Below are positions 50,854 through 61,156 of a stretch of DNA of 64,000 nucleotides, in pieces. Both the position numbers and the translations under genes were made by a program. The number at the start of each line of letters is the position of its first letter. Within the stretch, counting starts at the first letter, position 1. The DNA is from Streptococcus zalophi (lineage in GTDB: Bacteria > Bacillota > Bacilli > Lactobacillales > Streptococcaceae). The notes beneath the pieces were generated by a model. It was not told where the DNA came from and did no database searches. It saw only the letters and a program-made list of their open reading frames with translations. The stretch is from contig NZ_JAENBP010000005.1 in the NCBI RefSeq assembly GCF_016481285.1, positions 62,001 through 126,000 of the forward strand. The letters are read 5' to 3'.

Positions 50854-53130
50854 TTATACAATCGGCACTGTCATTGTAGACTCTGCTAAATCAACGCTCA
50901 AGCTATAATCACTATTATCTCTAATGGTATGTTCAAAATCTGTCGTATAGAGAATAACACGGATGCTATCTCCTTTTTTAAGGCGATAGATGGTTGGTTG
51001 TAACTTAAAGCTAAAGGTCATCCACTCCTCTGGCGTCACACTTTCAACGGTTAGCAGGTTAGTACGGTTTTGCAGGTTAAGGACTCCCTTAGTAATGACA
51101 CGGTATGGACTTTCAGCAAAAGGTAATTCCATGAGGTGGTCTCTTGCAAAATCAATACCATTATCAATACTTTTGCCATCAATAATTCTTGGATTATCAC
51201 CAAGTCTTTTAGCTTTACCAAAGTCCAACACTTGAGCAGAGAGGAGTCCTTTGTTAGTACTTGATTTCACTTTCAAATTAAGAGTGATTTCTCCATTGAT
51301 GTGAAGATCTTTCTCCAACGTAATATCAACAACAATTTCATTAGCTTTATTATCAAATAAGTCAGACTTAAAGTTTCTAAACTGTTTGCTGTATCGTCTA
51401 AAAGTGTCGTCATCATAGTGATTTTGAACGATAGCCTCTTTATCACCCAATGGCATACTTTCTTTTTTCTCTGAACCAAAAGTTTCAAGGGTTTCCCAAC
51501 TTTGTGCTTCTTGGTTATTTTGCCAGATAACACTTGGTAGCGTATAGCCATTATCATGACCTAATAATTTTTGGCTTAAAAGGGCATTCATGCTTTCTCT
51601 AAAGTCAATGGACTGCCAGTTATTCATATAAACATGGGCACCGTGATGAAGAAAGACGTGTTTTTTGACCTGTTCAGGTAAGGCGTTTAGGATATTATAA
51701 ACATGGCGTGGTTTCACATTCCAGTCTTGGAGTCCATGAGTGTAAACCACTTCAGCAGTGACTTTATCAGCATGGTTGACGTAATTACGATTATGCCAAA
51801 ATTGATTGTAATCGCCACTTTCTCTATCTAAAGCTTGTGATTGTTCCTTGAGGAATTTTTGATAATGTTCATTGTTCTTTAGATAATCACCGGCAACTAG
51901 ATTACGTGAGTAGGTTAATTCTGTTAAGACATCCAAGTCTTCACCAGGATAGCCTCCAGGGCTACATACCAACCCATTTTCCCGGTAATAGTCATACCAA
52001 GAAGAAATGCCAGCTTCAGCGATGATCACTTTTAATCCATCCACACCTGTTGTGGCAAGACCTGTAGAGAGGGTTCCTAGATAAGAAATCCCTGTTGTTG
52101 CAACAAGTCCATTTGCCCAAGAGGCTTTCACTTGTTTATCACGTCTATGACTAGTATAGGCGTTAGCACGGCCATTAAGCCAATTGACAACAGCTTTAAA
52201 GGATGCAATTTGCTGATAATCACCACTCGTCATTAGTCCCGTTGAGTCTAGAGTCCCCACACCAGAAACATAGATATTCGCAAAACCTCTTGCAAGCAGA
52301 TAATCATTAAGGCTGTAGGTTTTTGTAAAACTAAAGCTTTCCTCTGCATTTCCCTCTTCAAGGGGAGAAGGAGTTGTTTCTTTGAGAGTAATTTCTTCAT
52401 TTGTTACTGAAATGCTATGAGGGTCTTTAACACTCAGGTCACCTTCCATCTTATATAACTTTTTATTAGATGCAGGATCGTTAATGCCTTGATGATAAGG
52501 GCTTTGCATCATTATTGTTGGTAAAAGATGAGTTGTTTTTGGGCGAATAATCGTTGTTTTAATCAAATCTAGTTGCCCGTCTTGGTCGGTATCAACCGGT
52601 GCTTCTACATAAACAATCTCACGAATTAATTGTGTTGTATCAAACGTTGGCAAACTCTTTCCATTGAAAAAGAGATAGTCATTGGTTGATTTGATTAGTC
52701 CTTGACTAATCAAGTGATCAATAAGCGTCATCCCATTTTTACCACGTGTGTTTAAGAGGTGATAGAGGTTGTCAATCACATTTTCTTCATTATAAGTAAT
52801 AGGGAAATCTATTGTTTTAATAAAGGTTTTCGTATCATCAAAATCAACGTTTGGGATAAAACCTAATAATTGCAAAGAAATGGTATAGAAAATCTCAGCA
52901 GTAAGAGGTGTGTCAGCCTTCAAAAAGGTTAACAAATCAGTTTCTTTGTCAGCGATAAGACGACTTAGGGCAAAATCCTTGTCAGAGTAATGTAATAAGG
53001 TTTTTTTGATAAAATGTGCCATCTTTTCTTTATTTGATTGATGGTCTGATAAATCAAACCCTAACACTTGTAATTCAGCAAGTTGCTGTTCTTTATTTCG
53101 TTTAATATAGCTGTATTGATTATATTTCAT
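50854..53130 (-). CDS. pepX: PepX, Xaa-Pro dipeptidyl-peptidase
   Basis: The 758-residue S15-family serine peptidase has the nucleophile motif [10 protein letters not shown] (Ser349). The catalytic Asp lies in the QDWNVKPRH region and the His in [12 protein letters not shown]. The N-terminal helical domain (1-about 150) mediates dimerisation, and a jelly-roll domain lies at the C-terminus. It removes X-Pro dipeptides from peptides in the cytoplasm, helping use of proline-rich peptides such as casein. Length equals lactococcal PepX. It is divergent from the aquaporin gene, the arrangement also seen in Lactococcus. Confidence 0.96.
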   Translation of the reverse strand: MKYNQYSYIKRNKEQQLAELQVLGFDLSDHQSNKEKMAHFIKKTLLHYSDKDFALSRLIADKETDLLTFLKADTPLTAEIFYTISLQLLGFIPNVDFDDTKTFIKTIDFPITYNEENVIDNLYHLLNTRGKNGMTLIDHLISQGLIKSTNDYLFFNGKSLPTFDTTQLIREIVYVEAPVDTDQDGQLDLIKTTIIRPKTTHLLPTIMMQSPYHQGINDPASNKKLYKMEGDLSVKDPHSISVTNEEITLKETTPSPLEEGNAEESFSFTKTYSLNDYLLARGFANIYVSGVGTLDSTGLMTSGDYQQIASFKAVVNWLNGRANAYTSHRRDKQVKASWANGLVATTGISYLGTLSTGLATTGVDGLKVIIAEAGISSWYDYYRENGLVCSPGGYPGEDLDVLTELTYSRNLVAGDYLKNNEHYQKFLKEQSQALDRESGDYNQFWHNRNYVNHADKVTAEVVYTHGLQDWNVKPRHVYNILNALPEQVKKHVFLHHGAHVYMNNWQSIDFRESMNALLSQKLLGHDNGYTLPSVIWQNNQEAQSWETLETFGSEKKESMPLGDKEAIVQNHYDDDTFRRYSKQFRNFKSDLFDNKANEIVVDITLEKDLHINGEITLNLKVKSSTNKGLLSAQVLDFGKAKRLGDNPRIIDGKSIDNGIDFARDHLMELPFAESPYRVITKGVLNLQNRTNLLTVESVTPEEWMTFSFKLQPTIYRLKKGDSIRVILYTTDFEHTIRDNSDYSLSVDLAESTMTVPIV

Positions 53131-53152
53131 AGACTATTTTTGACTCCTTTTA

Positions 53153-53166
53153 TGTAAACGTTTTAA
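53153..53166 (-). promoter_or_regulatory. cre-like box between pepX and the aquaporin gene
   Basis: TGTAAACGTTTTAA matches 13 of 14 CcpA consensus positions and is 23 bp upstream of the pepX start. It could affect both divergent genes. Confidence 0.6.
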
Positions 53167-53254
53167 ATGATTATAACATCTTTACATTCTCTATTATACT
53201 TGATAGAATGTTACTTGTCTAAAAAAGTTAAACAGCGAAAGGAATAAAAATAAA

Positions 53255-54112
53255 ATGGATGTCACATGGACTGTGAAATACCTTACGGAGTTTATCGCAA
53301 CTGCTCTTTTAATGATTTTGGGAAATGGTGCTGTTGCAAATGTTGATTTAAAAGGCACTAAAGGAAACAATAGTGGTTGGCTAGTTATTGCTTTTGGATA
53401 TGGTTTAGGAGTAATGATGCCTGCATTAATGTTTGGTAATGTTTCTGGGAACCATATCAATCCCGCTTTCACTATTGGTTTAGCAGTCTCAGGATTATTC
53501 CCATGGGAACATGTTTTTCCATATATTGTAGCGCAATTATTAGGTGCCATGTTTGGTCAATTAATTGTGGTGGGAGTTTATCATCCTTATTTTCGAAAGA
53601 CAGAAAATCCAAATCATATTTTAGGCTCATTTTCAACTATCTCAGCCTTAGATGATGGCACTAAAGAAAGTCAGAAAGCCTCCCTATTTAATGGTGTGGC
53701 TAATGAATTTGTTGGTTCTTTCGTCCTATTCTTTGGCGCTCTGGCTCTGACTAAAAACTATTTTGGAGCTGAAGCGATTTCAAAAATTGTTGACCAATAT
53801 GGTGGTGCCATATCGAGCAAAGAAGCATTTGATTCGATTTCGCACATTTTAAGTGGTAGTTTATCAGTTGCCCATGTTGGTGTCGGTTTTCTTGTTTTAG
53901 TACTTGTTGTTAGCCTAGGTGGACCAACTGGTCCAGCTTTAAACCCTGCCCGTGATCTTGGTCCAAGAATTGTCCATCATTTCTTACCAAAATCTATATT
54001 AGGAGAAGCTAAATCTGATTCAAAATGGTGGTATGCTTGGGTACCAGTTCTTATCCCTATCTTAGCAGGTATTTTAGCAGTCTTGACTTTTAAATGGTTG
54101 TACATGAACTAA
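53255..54112 (+). CDS. Aquaporin/glycerol facilitator
   Basis: The 285-residue protein has six membrane helices and the two NPA pore motifs GNHINPAFT (N69-A71) and GPALNPARDLGPR near residue 230. The longer loops between helices resemble the lactococcal glycerol facilitator Gla rather than strict water channels. It conducts glycerol and water across the membrane. No glpK or glpO lies beside it in the window. It is divergent from pepX and monocistronic, ending at a terminator. Confidence 0.92.
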   Translation: MDVTWTVKYLTEFIATALLMILGNGAVANVDLKGTKGNNSGWLVIAFGYGLGVMMPALMFGNVSGNHINPAFTIGLAVSGLFPWEHVFPYIVAQLLGAMFGQLIVVGVYHPYFRKTENPNHILGSFSTISALDDGTKESQKASLFNGVANEFVGSFVLFFGALALTKNYFGAEAISKIVDQYGGAISSKEAFDSISHILSGSLSVAHVGVGFLVLVLVVSLGGPTGPALNPARDLGPRIVHHFLPKSILGEAKSDSKWWYAWVPVLIPILAGILAVLTFKWLYMN

Positions 54113-54114
54113 CA

Positions 54115-54141
54115 AGAAAAGAGGTTAACACCTCTTTTTCT
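54115..54141 (+). terminator. Terminator after the aquaporin gene
   Basis: AGAAAAGAGGT-TAAC-ACCTCTTTTTCT, a good stem flanked by A and T runs. Confidence 0.88.
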
Positions 54142-54265
54142 ATGCTTTTTTGTAATCAAAAGGGCATAATGATTGCAATTTTAACGAAATAACGATAATG
54201 TAAGAGTATATCATTTACACATGAAAATAAAGAAAATAAAAAGAATTGAAAAGAAAGAGAGAACC

Positions 54266-55021
54266 ATGTCATTATTTGACCATATTGAATTTAAAACCCC
54301 TGTTTTAAGAGTGAATAACCGTGATGAGAATATCAAATTTTATCAAGATAATCTAGGCTTAAGATTACTCTCAGAAGAGAATGCTCTTGCTTTTTTTGGC
54401 AGTTCAGAACGAACTAAACCTATTTTTACGATTGAAGAATCACCAGCGATGCGTACAAGAGCCGTTAATGGCCCCAAAAAATTACATAAAATGATTATCA
54501 AAGCCAAAAAGAAAGAAGATATTGCGTCACTCTTAGCCAATGGTGCTGATGCTAAACGAGTGTTTAAGGGAGATAATGGCTATGCTTTTGAGATTGTCTC
54601 ACCCGAAAATGATCTCTTTTTAATCCATGCTGAAGAGGATATCTCTAGTCTAAAATTAGTGGATCGACCACAATTAGACCAAAACGCATCTTTTAAAGGA
54701 TTAGCTGATTATACTGTAGAAGACATCATTTTAAATGTTCTTGATGTTGAGAAAGCAAAAACCTTCTATCAAGATATTCTAGAAAATCAATTACCTCTTA
54801 ACATTGGTTTTGTCCAAAATGAGGGTAAAGATTTAGCGATTGAACCTCACATCGCCTGGGATATAGAAATTTTAGAATTTAGTGTCTCAAAAGATTATGA
54901 TTTGTTGTCCTTGAGCAATCATTTGAAACAAAATGGGTTATCGGTCTTTCTTGATAAGAAACAAAACCTTTTAGTTGTTTCTGATTATAGTAATATTGAA
55001 ATCTGGTTTGTAAAAGAATGA
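54266..55021 (+). CDS. cppA: CppA-family protein (VOC-like fold)
   Basis: The ATG at 54266 follows GAGAGAACC; the longer frame from 54221 adds only a basic run. The 251-residue protein has the CppA N-domain (LFDHIEFKTPVLRVNNRDEN, FYQDNLGLRLLSEENALAFF) and C-domain (DYTVEDIILNVLDVEKAKTF, YQDILENQLPLNIGF), each built like half a glyoxalase/VOC module. Streptococcal CppA was named as a C3-degrading proteinase, but no protease motif or export signal is visible here, so an intracellular enzyme is equally likely. It overlaps the serine hydrolase gene by 4 bp. Confidence 0.85.
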   Translation: MSLFDHIEFKTPVLRVNNRDENIKFYQDNLGLRLLSEENALAFFGSSERTKPIFTIEESPAMRTRAVNGPKKLHKMIIKAKKKEDIASLLANGADAKRVFKGDNGYAFEIVSPENDLFLIHAEEDISSLKLVDRPQLDQNASFKGLADYTVEDIILNVLDVEKAKTFYQDILENQLPLNIGFVQNEGKDLAIEPHIAWDIEILEFSVSKDYDLLSLSNHLKQNGLSVFLDKKQNLLVVSDYSNIEIWFVKE

Positions 55022-55959
55022 GTTACAAGAATATCATTGAAAAAATAAAGGAACAAATAGGTGACAATCTTTATCTTGGGGCTAGTTTAGCCATTTACGA
55101 TAAGGGTTGGAAAGAATACTATCTGGGAGAAACGACTCTGGGTGTTTTAACCAAGGAGAATCTTTCTTATGATTTAGCGAGCGTTTCAAAGGTTGTTGGT
55201 GTCGGGACCTTAATGATTTACCTCATCAATGATGGCACTTTTAAGCTTGATGAACCTTTTAAGACTTATTACCCTTTTTTCAACAATGATAGCGTCACAA
55301 TTAGACAATTAATGACGCATACTTCTGGGATTGATCCTTTTATTAAAAACCGAGATCATCTGGGAGCCGAAGCATTAAAAGAAGCCATTCATCAGATAAG
55401 GGTGACTGACAACAAGCATTTTTTATACACTGATATCAATTTTCTTCTTCTAGGTTTTTTACTTGAGTATTATTACCAAGAGTCTTTGGATAAACTCTTT
55501 TCTCAGAAATTATTTCAACCTCTTGGAATGACTAAGACAGGTTTTTCTCCTAAAACCGAGAGTGTGCCAACATCACAAACAGCTCCCAAAGGACTTGTTC
55601 ATGACCCTAAAGCACGTGTTTTAGGCATTCATTCTGGGTCTGCTGGATTATTTTCAACCTTAAACGATTTGGAAATTTTTATGATGCATTACCTCAAGAA
55701 TGATTTTGCCAGTCAATTAACCAAAGATTATGCTTTTTCTAACAAACGGCGTTCCCTAGCTTGGAATTTGAATGGCCATTGGTTAGATCACACTGGCTAC
55801 ACAGGTCCATTTGTGATGTTTAATCGTCATACGCAACAAGCAGTCATTTTTTTGACCAATAGAACCTATCTTTATGATGATAGACCTTTATGGATTGCTA
55901 AAAGAAGAGAACTAAGAGATGTGATGATATCATACTTAGCTGGTCGTGATTCGTTGTGA
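55018..55959 (+). CDS. Class C beta-lactamase-like serine hydrolase
   Basis: The 313-residue protein has the SxxK motif DLASVSKVV (S55, K58), the second motif FLYTDINFLLLG (Tyr-x-x-x-Asn form), and HTGYTG in place of the KTG box. These are the catalytic residues of class C beta-lactamase/DD-peptidase-like esterases. No signal peptide is present, so it acts in the cytoplasm or is surface-exposed by another route. The ATGA overlap with cppA indicates coupling. Substrate unknown; resistance should not be inferred. Confidence 0.85.
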   Translation: MSYKNIIEKIKEQIGDNLYLGASLAIYDKGWKEYYLGETTLGVLTKENLSYDLASVSKVVGVGTLMIYLINDGTFKLDEPFKTYYPFFNNDSVTIRQLMTHTSGIDPFIKNRDHLGAEALKEAIHQIRVTDNKHFLYTDINFLLLGFLLEYYYQESLDKLFSQKLFQPLGMTKTGFSPKTESVPTSQTAPKGLVHDPKARVLGIHSGSAGLFSTLNDLEIFMMHYLKNDFASQLTKDYAFSNKRRSLAWNLNGHWLDHTGYTGPFVMFNRHTQQAVIFLTNRTYLYDDRPLWIAKRRELRDVMISYLAGRDSL

Positions 55960-55985
55960 TGATAAGATAAAAACAATAAAAAATT

Positions 55986-56016
55986 AACGCCAGTAGCAAA
56001 AGCTACTGGTGCTTTC
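55986..56016 (+). terminator. Terminator after the serine hydrolase gene
   Basis: GCCAGTAGC-AAAA-GCTACTGGTGC followed by TTTC. Confidence 0.8.
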
Positions 56017-56137
56017 TAATACACTCACCAAAACAGAATATTTTCTATCTCATAAGATATTTGTTATACTGTCTCTATCATAAAAACGGTTGTTCTTTTA
56101 AATAAGCAACGGTTTGATGATTCAAGGAGGAGAAATG

Positions 56138-56917
56138 ATGAGAAAACGAAAACTCTTTATTCCTGTGGTATTAATCTTAGCGATTTTTTTAGTGGCATGC
56201 GCAAATGCTAACAATTCCTCAGAACTAAAAATGACAGAAACTAAGGAGGTTAGTGAAGTGATGAAAGATGTAGAGCCAAATCAACGTCCAGAAGTCAATA
56301 ATGACCCAGCCGCACAAATTTTTAATACAGCTTATGAAAACAACCAATTTATAACAGCGACAACCAATGAACTGGGAGACCCTGAGCCAACCACGCCAAC
56401 AGACTTAAAAGAACGTCTAGCTAATGGAGGCCTTGTTATTATCCATCGCTATACCGGTTCTGGTGGTAGTGGTGATGAGTCTATTCCTGGCTCTATTGAT
56501 GATGGGCAACGCATCTCTTCTAGCAGTATTGATAATATGACTCAACTTGGGAATGTTTATAAAAGTCTAAATGTACCAATCAGTTCTGTATGGTCTAGTC
56601 AATATTATTTTGTCTACCAACATGCTGTTGCTGCCATGGGTGAACCGGTGATGATGAATCGTGATTTGACAGGCTCACTTAATTTTAGTGATAATGATGA
56701 ATTAGAACGTTCTCTACAAGGTTTAAGAAATTGGACAGTGTCACCACCGCCAGCCGGTGAAAATATTGTTCTTTTCACCCATCAAGGGAAGTTTGAGAAA
56801 GCTTATGGTTACTACTTAAATGCTGGTCAAACGATTATTTTTGAGCCGGATGAATCTGGTGTTCCACATGTGATTGCAAACCTCACTTTAGAGGAATGGT
56901 TAGCTTTAGCCTCTTAA
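56138..56917 (+). CDS. Histidine-phosphatase-like lipoprotein with altered active site
   Basis: The ATG at 56138 has AAGGAGG seven bases upstream. The 259-residue protein has a lipobox LVAC (Cys21). The body follows the histidine phosphatase layout: GGLVIIHRYTG, a region ending RISSSSIDNMTQLGNVYKSL, VWSSQYYFVYQHAVAAMG and NIVLFTHQG (H215). The usual catalytic R-H is replaced by H103-R104, and the arginine expected in the SSQYYFVYQ helix is absent. It may therefore bind rather than hydrolyse phosphorylated ligands. It stands alone, between two terminators, on the outer face of the membrane. Confidence 0.75.
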   Translation: MRKRKLFIPVVLILAIFLVACANANNSSELKMTETKEVSEVMKDVEPNQRPEVNNDPAAQIFNTAYENNQFITATTNELGDPEPTTPTDLKERLANGGLVIIHRYTGSGGSGDESIPGSIDDGQRISSSSIDNMTQLGNVYKSLNVPISSVWSSQYYFVYQHAVAAMGEPVMMNRDLTGSLNFSDNDELERSLQGLRNWTVSPPPAGENIVLFTHQGKFEKAYGYYLNAGQTIIFEPDESGVPHVIANLTLEEWLALAS

Positions 56918-56946
56918 GTGTGAAAAGACTTAAAAAGAACCACAAC

Positions 56947-56986
56947 TAAAAAACCTATTACTTGTTAAAGTGATAGGCTTTTTTTC
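56947..56986. terminator. Bidirectional terminator
   Basis: AACCTATTACTT and AAGTGATAGGCTT pair with runs of A and T on either side. The stem overlaps the last codons of the minus-strand acetyltransferase. Confidence 0.85.
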
Positions 56987-57405
56987 ATCGAGATGTGCTT
57001 AATACCGGCTTCCTCAAAAATCTCACCATAAGCTGTGAAACCTAATTTTTGGTAAAATGCCTTGGCTGTTAACTGGGCATGCAAAATCATCTCTTGATAG
57101 TGTTGTTTACTAGCTGTTTCAAGCATCTGTTTCAAGAGAGTTTGCCCCAAATGTTGTCCTCTAAATGTTTTTAGAACAGCCATTCTTTGTAAAATGACTT
57201 GTTGAGTATTGACGGGGAATAAACGAGCTGTAGCAACAGCTTTTTGATCATCATTATAAAGGACAAAGTGGAGACATTTGTCTTCTTTATCATCTATTTC
57301 AATCGTTTCTGAGACTCCTTGTTCTTTGACAAAAACTTCCTTTCGAATCCTTAGAGCATCTTGATAAATGGTATTGTTTGTTTGTAAAGTATATTTTATT
57401 TCCAT
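56965..57405 (-). CDS. GNAT acetyltransferase (ElaA/YjcF-like)
   Basis: The 146-residue protein has LRIRKEVFVKEQGVSETIEI and DDKEDKCLHFVLYNDDQKAV, which are features of the ElaA/YjcF branch, then the acetyl-CoA motif QRMAVLKTFRGQHLGQTLLK and LTAKAFYQKLGFTAYGEIFE. The substrate is unknown. The last seven codons (MKKSLSL) lie inside the bidirectional terminator stem. It follows the pflB terminator and is independently transcribed. Confidence 0.88.
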   Translation of the reverse strand: MEIKYTLQTNNTIYQDALRIRKEVFVKEQGVSETIEIDDKEDKCLHFVLYNDDQKAVATARLFPVNTQQVILQRMAVLKTFRGQHLGQTLLKQMLETASKQHYQEMILHAQLTAKAFYQKLGFTAYGEIFEEAGIKHISMKKSLSL

Positions 57406-57422
57406 AGTGTCATTGTAACGAA

Positions 57423-57456
57423 AAAAACAACTTTGTCAAGACTGACAAAGTTGTTT
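57423..57456 (-). terminator. Terminator of pflB
   Basis: AAAACAACTTTGTC pairs with GACAAAGTTGTTTT around AAGACT; on the minus strand T7 follows. Confidence 0.93.
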
Positions 57457-57468
57457 TAGGAGTAAGGC

Positions 57469-59781
57469 TTAACCTTGTAAGGCATCATCCATTGAAAGGA
57501 CTTCATGGAAGACACGTTGTGTTAATTCTGTTTTTTGTTCTGGTGTAAGGTATTTAGTGTTAACACAGTATCCTGAGATACGAACGATAACATCTTCACC
57601 AGCCATAATTTTTTCATAAACATCGTTAAGGTCCATTACGTTTAAGTTAACGTGTTGACCACCATTTTCAAAGTAACCATCGAGTACTGTAACAAGGTTT
57701 TCAACTTGTTCATCATAAGTTTTACCAAGTGCACGAGGTGATACTTGTGTTGTAAGTGAGATACCATCAGCAGCATAACTAAAGTCAAGGCTTGCAAGTG
57801 AGTTAAGGTTTTGTAACCAACCACCTTTAGCTTTGTTTGATGGGTTAGCACCTGGTGAGAAGAATTCAAGTTTAGAAAGGTTTACTGAACCATCTTCGTT
57901 TAAGTACACACCTTTGTGAACTGGAGAGTTACCAGTTTGTTTAGAGTAAGCAACGTTTGAAGTGATTGTAAGAAGTGACACAGTTGCTTCAGCATCCTTG
58001 TAAAGTTTGTGGCTTCTTAAACGAGTAGTATAAGCTTCAATCAACCATTCAGCAAGCTCATTTGAACGAGGGTCATCTTCACCCCAACGAGGGAATTCAC
58101 CAATTGTTTCATAGTCGTAGATGTAGCCATCTTCGTCACGGATTGGTTTAACAGTAGCGTATTTGATCGCTGAAAGTGTATCAACTGTGTTTGCAAAACC
58201 ACAGATACCAAATCCCATGTTAGCACGTTGGTGTGATGGTAAGAAGGCCATTTGCACAGCTTCGTAGTTGTATTTATCAGTCATGTAGTGAATGATGTTA
58301 AGAGCATCTACATAAGTGTCTGTCAACCAGTCAAGTGATTTTTCAAAGTTAGCTTTTACTTCATCAAAGTCAAGGACATCTGATGTGACTGGATCGATAT
58401 CAAAGACTTTATAGTCTTTATGAACATCGTCATAACCACCATTAAGACCTGTAAGAAGAGCTTTAAGGACGTTTACACGAGCACCAAAGTATTGGATGTT
58501 GTGACGTTTTTCTTCATTTTCAGGGTCAAGTGGTGACACACAACAAGAGATACATGACATTTCACCATAACCGTCTTTAGCCATTGTTGTTACACCTTCG
58601 TATTGGATAGAAGAGTGTTTGTGGCTCATGCTCATACAGTAGCGACGGAATGCATAAGGTAATTTATCAGTCCAAAGAACTGTCAAGTTAGGTTCTGGAG
58701 AGTTACCAATATTATCAAGAGTGTTTAAGAAACGGTAGTCCATCTTAGTCACACGGTGACGACCATCGTTACCCATACCAGCCATTGATGTTGTAATGAA
58801 AGTTGGGTCTCCTGAATATAATTGGTCATAAGCTTTAGTACGTGCAAATTTAACGGTACGAAGTTTCATAACGAAATCATCAACAAATTCTTGGATTTCT
58901 GATTCAGTAAATGTACCACGAGCAAGGTCACGTTCTGCGAAGACATCAAGAACGATTGGCACACGACCAAGAGAAGTTGCAGCACCATTGATAACACGAC
59001 AAACTGCCATGAAGGCAATGTTTACCCATTGGATAGCTTCTTTAACGTTCATTGCTGGACGACGAACATCAACACCGTAAAGATCACCAAGTTTAACAAC
59101 ATCACCAAGTGCTTGGTATTGAAGGTTGATTTCTTCGCGAAGACGGATAGTTTCTTCATCAATTTCAGTGATAGCATTCCAATCGTTAACTTTTTCTTGC
59201 ATCAAGAAGTCAGCACCGTAAAGGGCAAGACGTGCATAAACACCAATGATACGGCCACGAGAATAAGCATCTGGTAAACCAGTAACAGTATGCGCGTGAC
59301 GAGCACGACGGATATTTGAAGTGTAAGCACGGAAAATACCGTCATTAACTGTTGTTACATGTTTTGTATAAATTTCATGTACTGCTGGATCTGGTTCATA
59401 ACCATTTTCTTTAAGAGTGGTTTCAGCCATGCGGATACCACCTTTTGGCATGAAGTTCAATTTAAACAACTCATCATTTTGAATACCAAAAATGAGTTCA
59501 TTTTCTTTGTCGATAAATCCTGCTGGAATATCAGCAATAGACGTTGGACGGTTATCGTATGGGAAACGAGTTGCTTCATAGTGTGCTTTTGTTTCTTCAA
59601 CAATTTTTTTGATATGAAGAGAACGTTCAGTTGGACCAGCTAAGAAGCTTTCATCACCGTCATAAGGGGTGTAGTTAGCTTGGACGAAACGAGACACACT
59701 TGCTTTTTCTTTCCAATCAGTGCCTTTAAAGCCTTCCCAAGCTTTTTCAAAAATGTCAGTATTTGTTTTTACAGTTGCCAT
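57469..59781 (-). CDS. pflB: Pyruvate formate-lyase
   Basis: The 770-residue glycyl-radical enzyme has the catalytic cysteine pair SCISCCVSP (C413, C414) and the glycyl-radical motif VRISGYCVN (Gly737). It splits pyruvate with CoA to acetyl-CoA and formate, the anaerobic mixed-acid route. The activating enzyme gene is not in the window. AAGGAGAA precedes the start. It is divergent from dinB across a 205-bp gap with a long perfect dyad. Codon use is strongly biased, as expected for a highly expressed gene. Confidence 0.97.
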   Translation of the reverse strand: MATVKTNTDIFEKAWEGFKGTDWKEKASVSRFVQANYTPYDGDESFLAGPTERSLHIKKIVEETKAHYEATRFPYDNRPTSIADIPAGFIDKENELIFGIQNDELFKLNFMPKGGIRMAETTLKENGYEPDPAVHEIYTKHVTTVNDGIFRAYTSNIRRARHAHTVTGLPDAYSRGRIIGVYARLALYGADFLMQEKVNDWNAITEIDEETIRLREEINLQYQALGDVVKLGDLYGVDVRRPAMNVKEAIQWVNIAFMAVCRVINGAATSLGRVPIVLDVFAERDLARGTFTESEIQEFVDDFVMKLRTVKFARTKAYDQLYSGDPTFITTSMAGMGNDGRHRVTKMDYRFLNTLDNIGNSPEPNLTVLWTDKLPYAFRRYCMSMSHKHSSIQYEGVTTMAKDGYGEMSCISCCVSPLDPENEEKRHNIQYFGARVNVLKALLTGLNGGYDDVHKDYKVFDIDPVTSDVLDFDEVKANFEKSLDWLTDTYVDALNIIHYMTDKYNYEAVQMAFLPSHQRANMGFGICGFANTVDTLSAIKYATVKPIRDEDGYIYDYETIGEFPRWGEDDPRSNELAEWLIEAYTTRLRSHKLYKDAEATVSLLTITSNVAYSKQTGNSPVHKGVYLNEDGSVNLSKLEFFSPGANPSNKAKGGWLQNLNSLASLDFSYAADGISLTTQVSPRALGKTYDEQVENLVTVLDGYFENGGQHVNLNVMDLNDVYEKIMAGEDVIVRISGYCVNTKYLTPEQKTELTQRVFHEVLSMDDALQG

Positions 59782-59891
59782 AAGAATTCTCCTTATTTTA
59801 TAGATAGCTAATCTGTTATATTTTACATCTTCATTTTATCACATAGTAATCGCTACCAACAAGAGAAAATGGGTTAATAAAGGGATTTCTT

Positions 59892-59931
59892 TTATAATAC
59901 AGTTGTATAAAACAGATAAACTGTATTATAA
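59892..59931. promoter_or_regulatory. Perfect 13-bp dyad between pflB and dinB
   Basis: TTATAATACAGTT (59892-59904) and AACTGTATTATAA (59919-59931) are perfectly complementary with a 14-bp spacer. Each arm contains TATAAT or its complement, so it may overlap divergent promoters or bind a dimeric regulator. Confidence 0.65.
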
Positions 59932-59986
59932 TTTTGATTGTTTTCAGAAAATGAAATAAGCGGTATAATAGTCTTGGAGGTTTGCC

Positions 59987-61081
59987 ATGTTAATTTATCC
60001 CTTGGTTAATGATTTATCACGAAAAATTATCCATATCGATATGGATGCCTTTTTTGCGTCTGTTGAAGAAAGAGACAATCCAAGATTAAAAGGAAAACCA
60101 GTTGTGATTGGGAGTGACCCTAGACAAACAGGTGGTAGAGGAGTTGTGGCAACAGCAAATTATGAAGCAAGAAAATATGGTATTCATTCGGCAATGAGTT
60201 CAAAAGAGGCTTATGAGTTATGCCCAACAGCTATTTTTATTTCAGGAAATCATGAGAAATATCGGGCAGTTGCTAAACAGATTAGAAGTATTTTCAAACG
60301 TTACACAGCTATTTTTGAACCTGTCAGTATTGATGAAGCTTATCTTGATGTGACCGAAAATAAACTCGGCATCTCTTCTGCCATTAAAATCGCTAAACTC
60401 ATTCAATATGATATTTGGAAAGAGTTAAAGCTTACTTGTTCGGCAGGTGTCTCCTACAATAAATTTTTAGCTAAACTAGCTAGTGACTACCAAAAACCAA
60501 AAGGTTTAACCGTCATTTTACCAGAGGATGCGATAGCTTTTTTAGCTGATTTACCGATTGAAAAATTTCATGGTGTTGGTGTAAAATCCGTTGAACAATT
60601 ACAAAAAATGGGCATCAAAAAAGGGTCAGATCTCCTAGCCTACTCAGAACAGGAGCTCATTGACACTTTTGGTCGCTTCGGTTATGAGCTTTTTCGCAAG
60701 GCAAGGGGTATTAGTAATAGTCCGGTACGAACTGACAGAATTAGAAAATCCATTGGGAAAGAAAAAACCTATGCCAAACGCTTATACACTGAAGAAGATA
60801 TTCAAGCAGAATTAACAAAATTAGTGGTAAGAGTGGTTAAGATCTTAGAAGAAATGAACAGATATGGGAAAACTATCATTTTAAAAATTCGTTATTCTGA
60901 TTTTGAAACAAAAACAAAAAGACGTAGCTTAGAAGAAGCTACGCAAGACAAAGATATTATTGAACAAGAAGTTTATCAATTATTTGAAAGTCTTCCTGAA
61001 AATAAAACAGGTGTTCGGCTATTGGGTGTGACAGTTAGTGGCTTTGAAGACATTAGTCATGATATCTTACTTGATCTGTGA
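59987..61081 (+). CDS. dinB: DNA polymerase IV (DinB)
   Basis: The 364-residue Y-family polymerase has [12 protein letters not shown] (D18), [20 protein letters not shown], the catalytic [12 protein letters not shown] (D116, E117), and a little-finger domain after about residue 240. It lacks the C-terminal beta-clamp pentapeptide clearly recognisable in longer homologues, although the end HDILLDL could serve. GGAGG lies seven bases before the start. It is the window's second error-prone polymerase, beside the HdiR-controlled UmuC-like one. Confidence 0.95.
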   Translation: MLIYPLVNDLSRKIIHIDMDAFFASVEERDNPRLKGKPVVIGSDPRQTGGRGVVATANYEARKYGIHSAMSSKEAYELCPTAIFISGNHEKYRAVAKQIRSIFKRYTAIFEPVSIDEAYLDVTENKLGISSAIKIAKLIQYDIWKELKLTCSAGVSYNKFLAKLASDYQKPKGLTVILPEDAIAFLADLPIEKFHGVGVKSVEQLQKMGIKKGSDLLAYSEQELIDTFGRFGYELFRKARGISNSPVRTDRIRKSIGKEKTYAKRLYTEEDIQAELTKLVVRVVKILEEMNRYGKTIILKIRYSDFETKTKRRSLEEATQDKDIIEQEVYQLFESLPENKTGVRLLGVTVSGFEDISHDILLDL

Positions 61082-61119
61082 GAACACAGTTATTTTTTAA
61101 TAATTAAGAGATATAATAC

Positions 61120-61150
61120 AAAAGCGTAGCCCAACGGCTACGCTAATTTA
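61120..61150. terminator. Hairpin between dinB and a membrane protein gene
   Basis: GCGTAGCC-CAAC-GGCTACGC is a perfect 8-bp stem. The T run is better on the minus strand, so it mainly serves the minus-strand gene. Confidence 0.75.
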
Positions 61151-61156
61151 ATGTGA

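Noticed and set aside
55018..55959. Antibiotic-resistance beta-lactamase
   Set aside because: It has no signal peptide and an HTG rather than KTG box; such proteins are usually esterases or peptidases.
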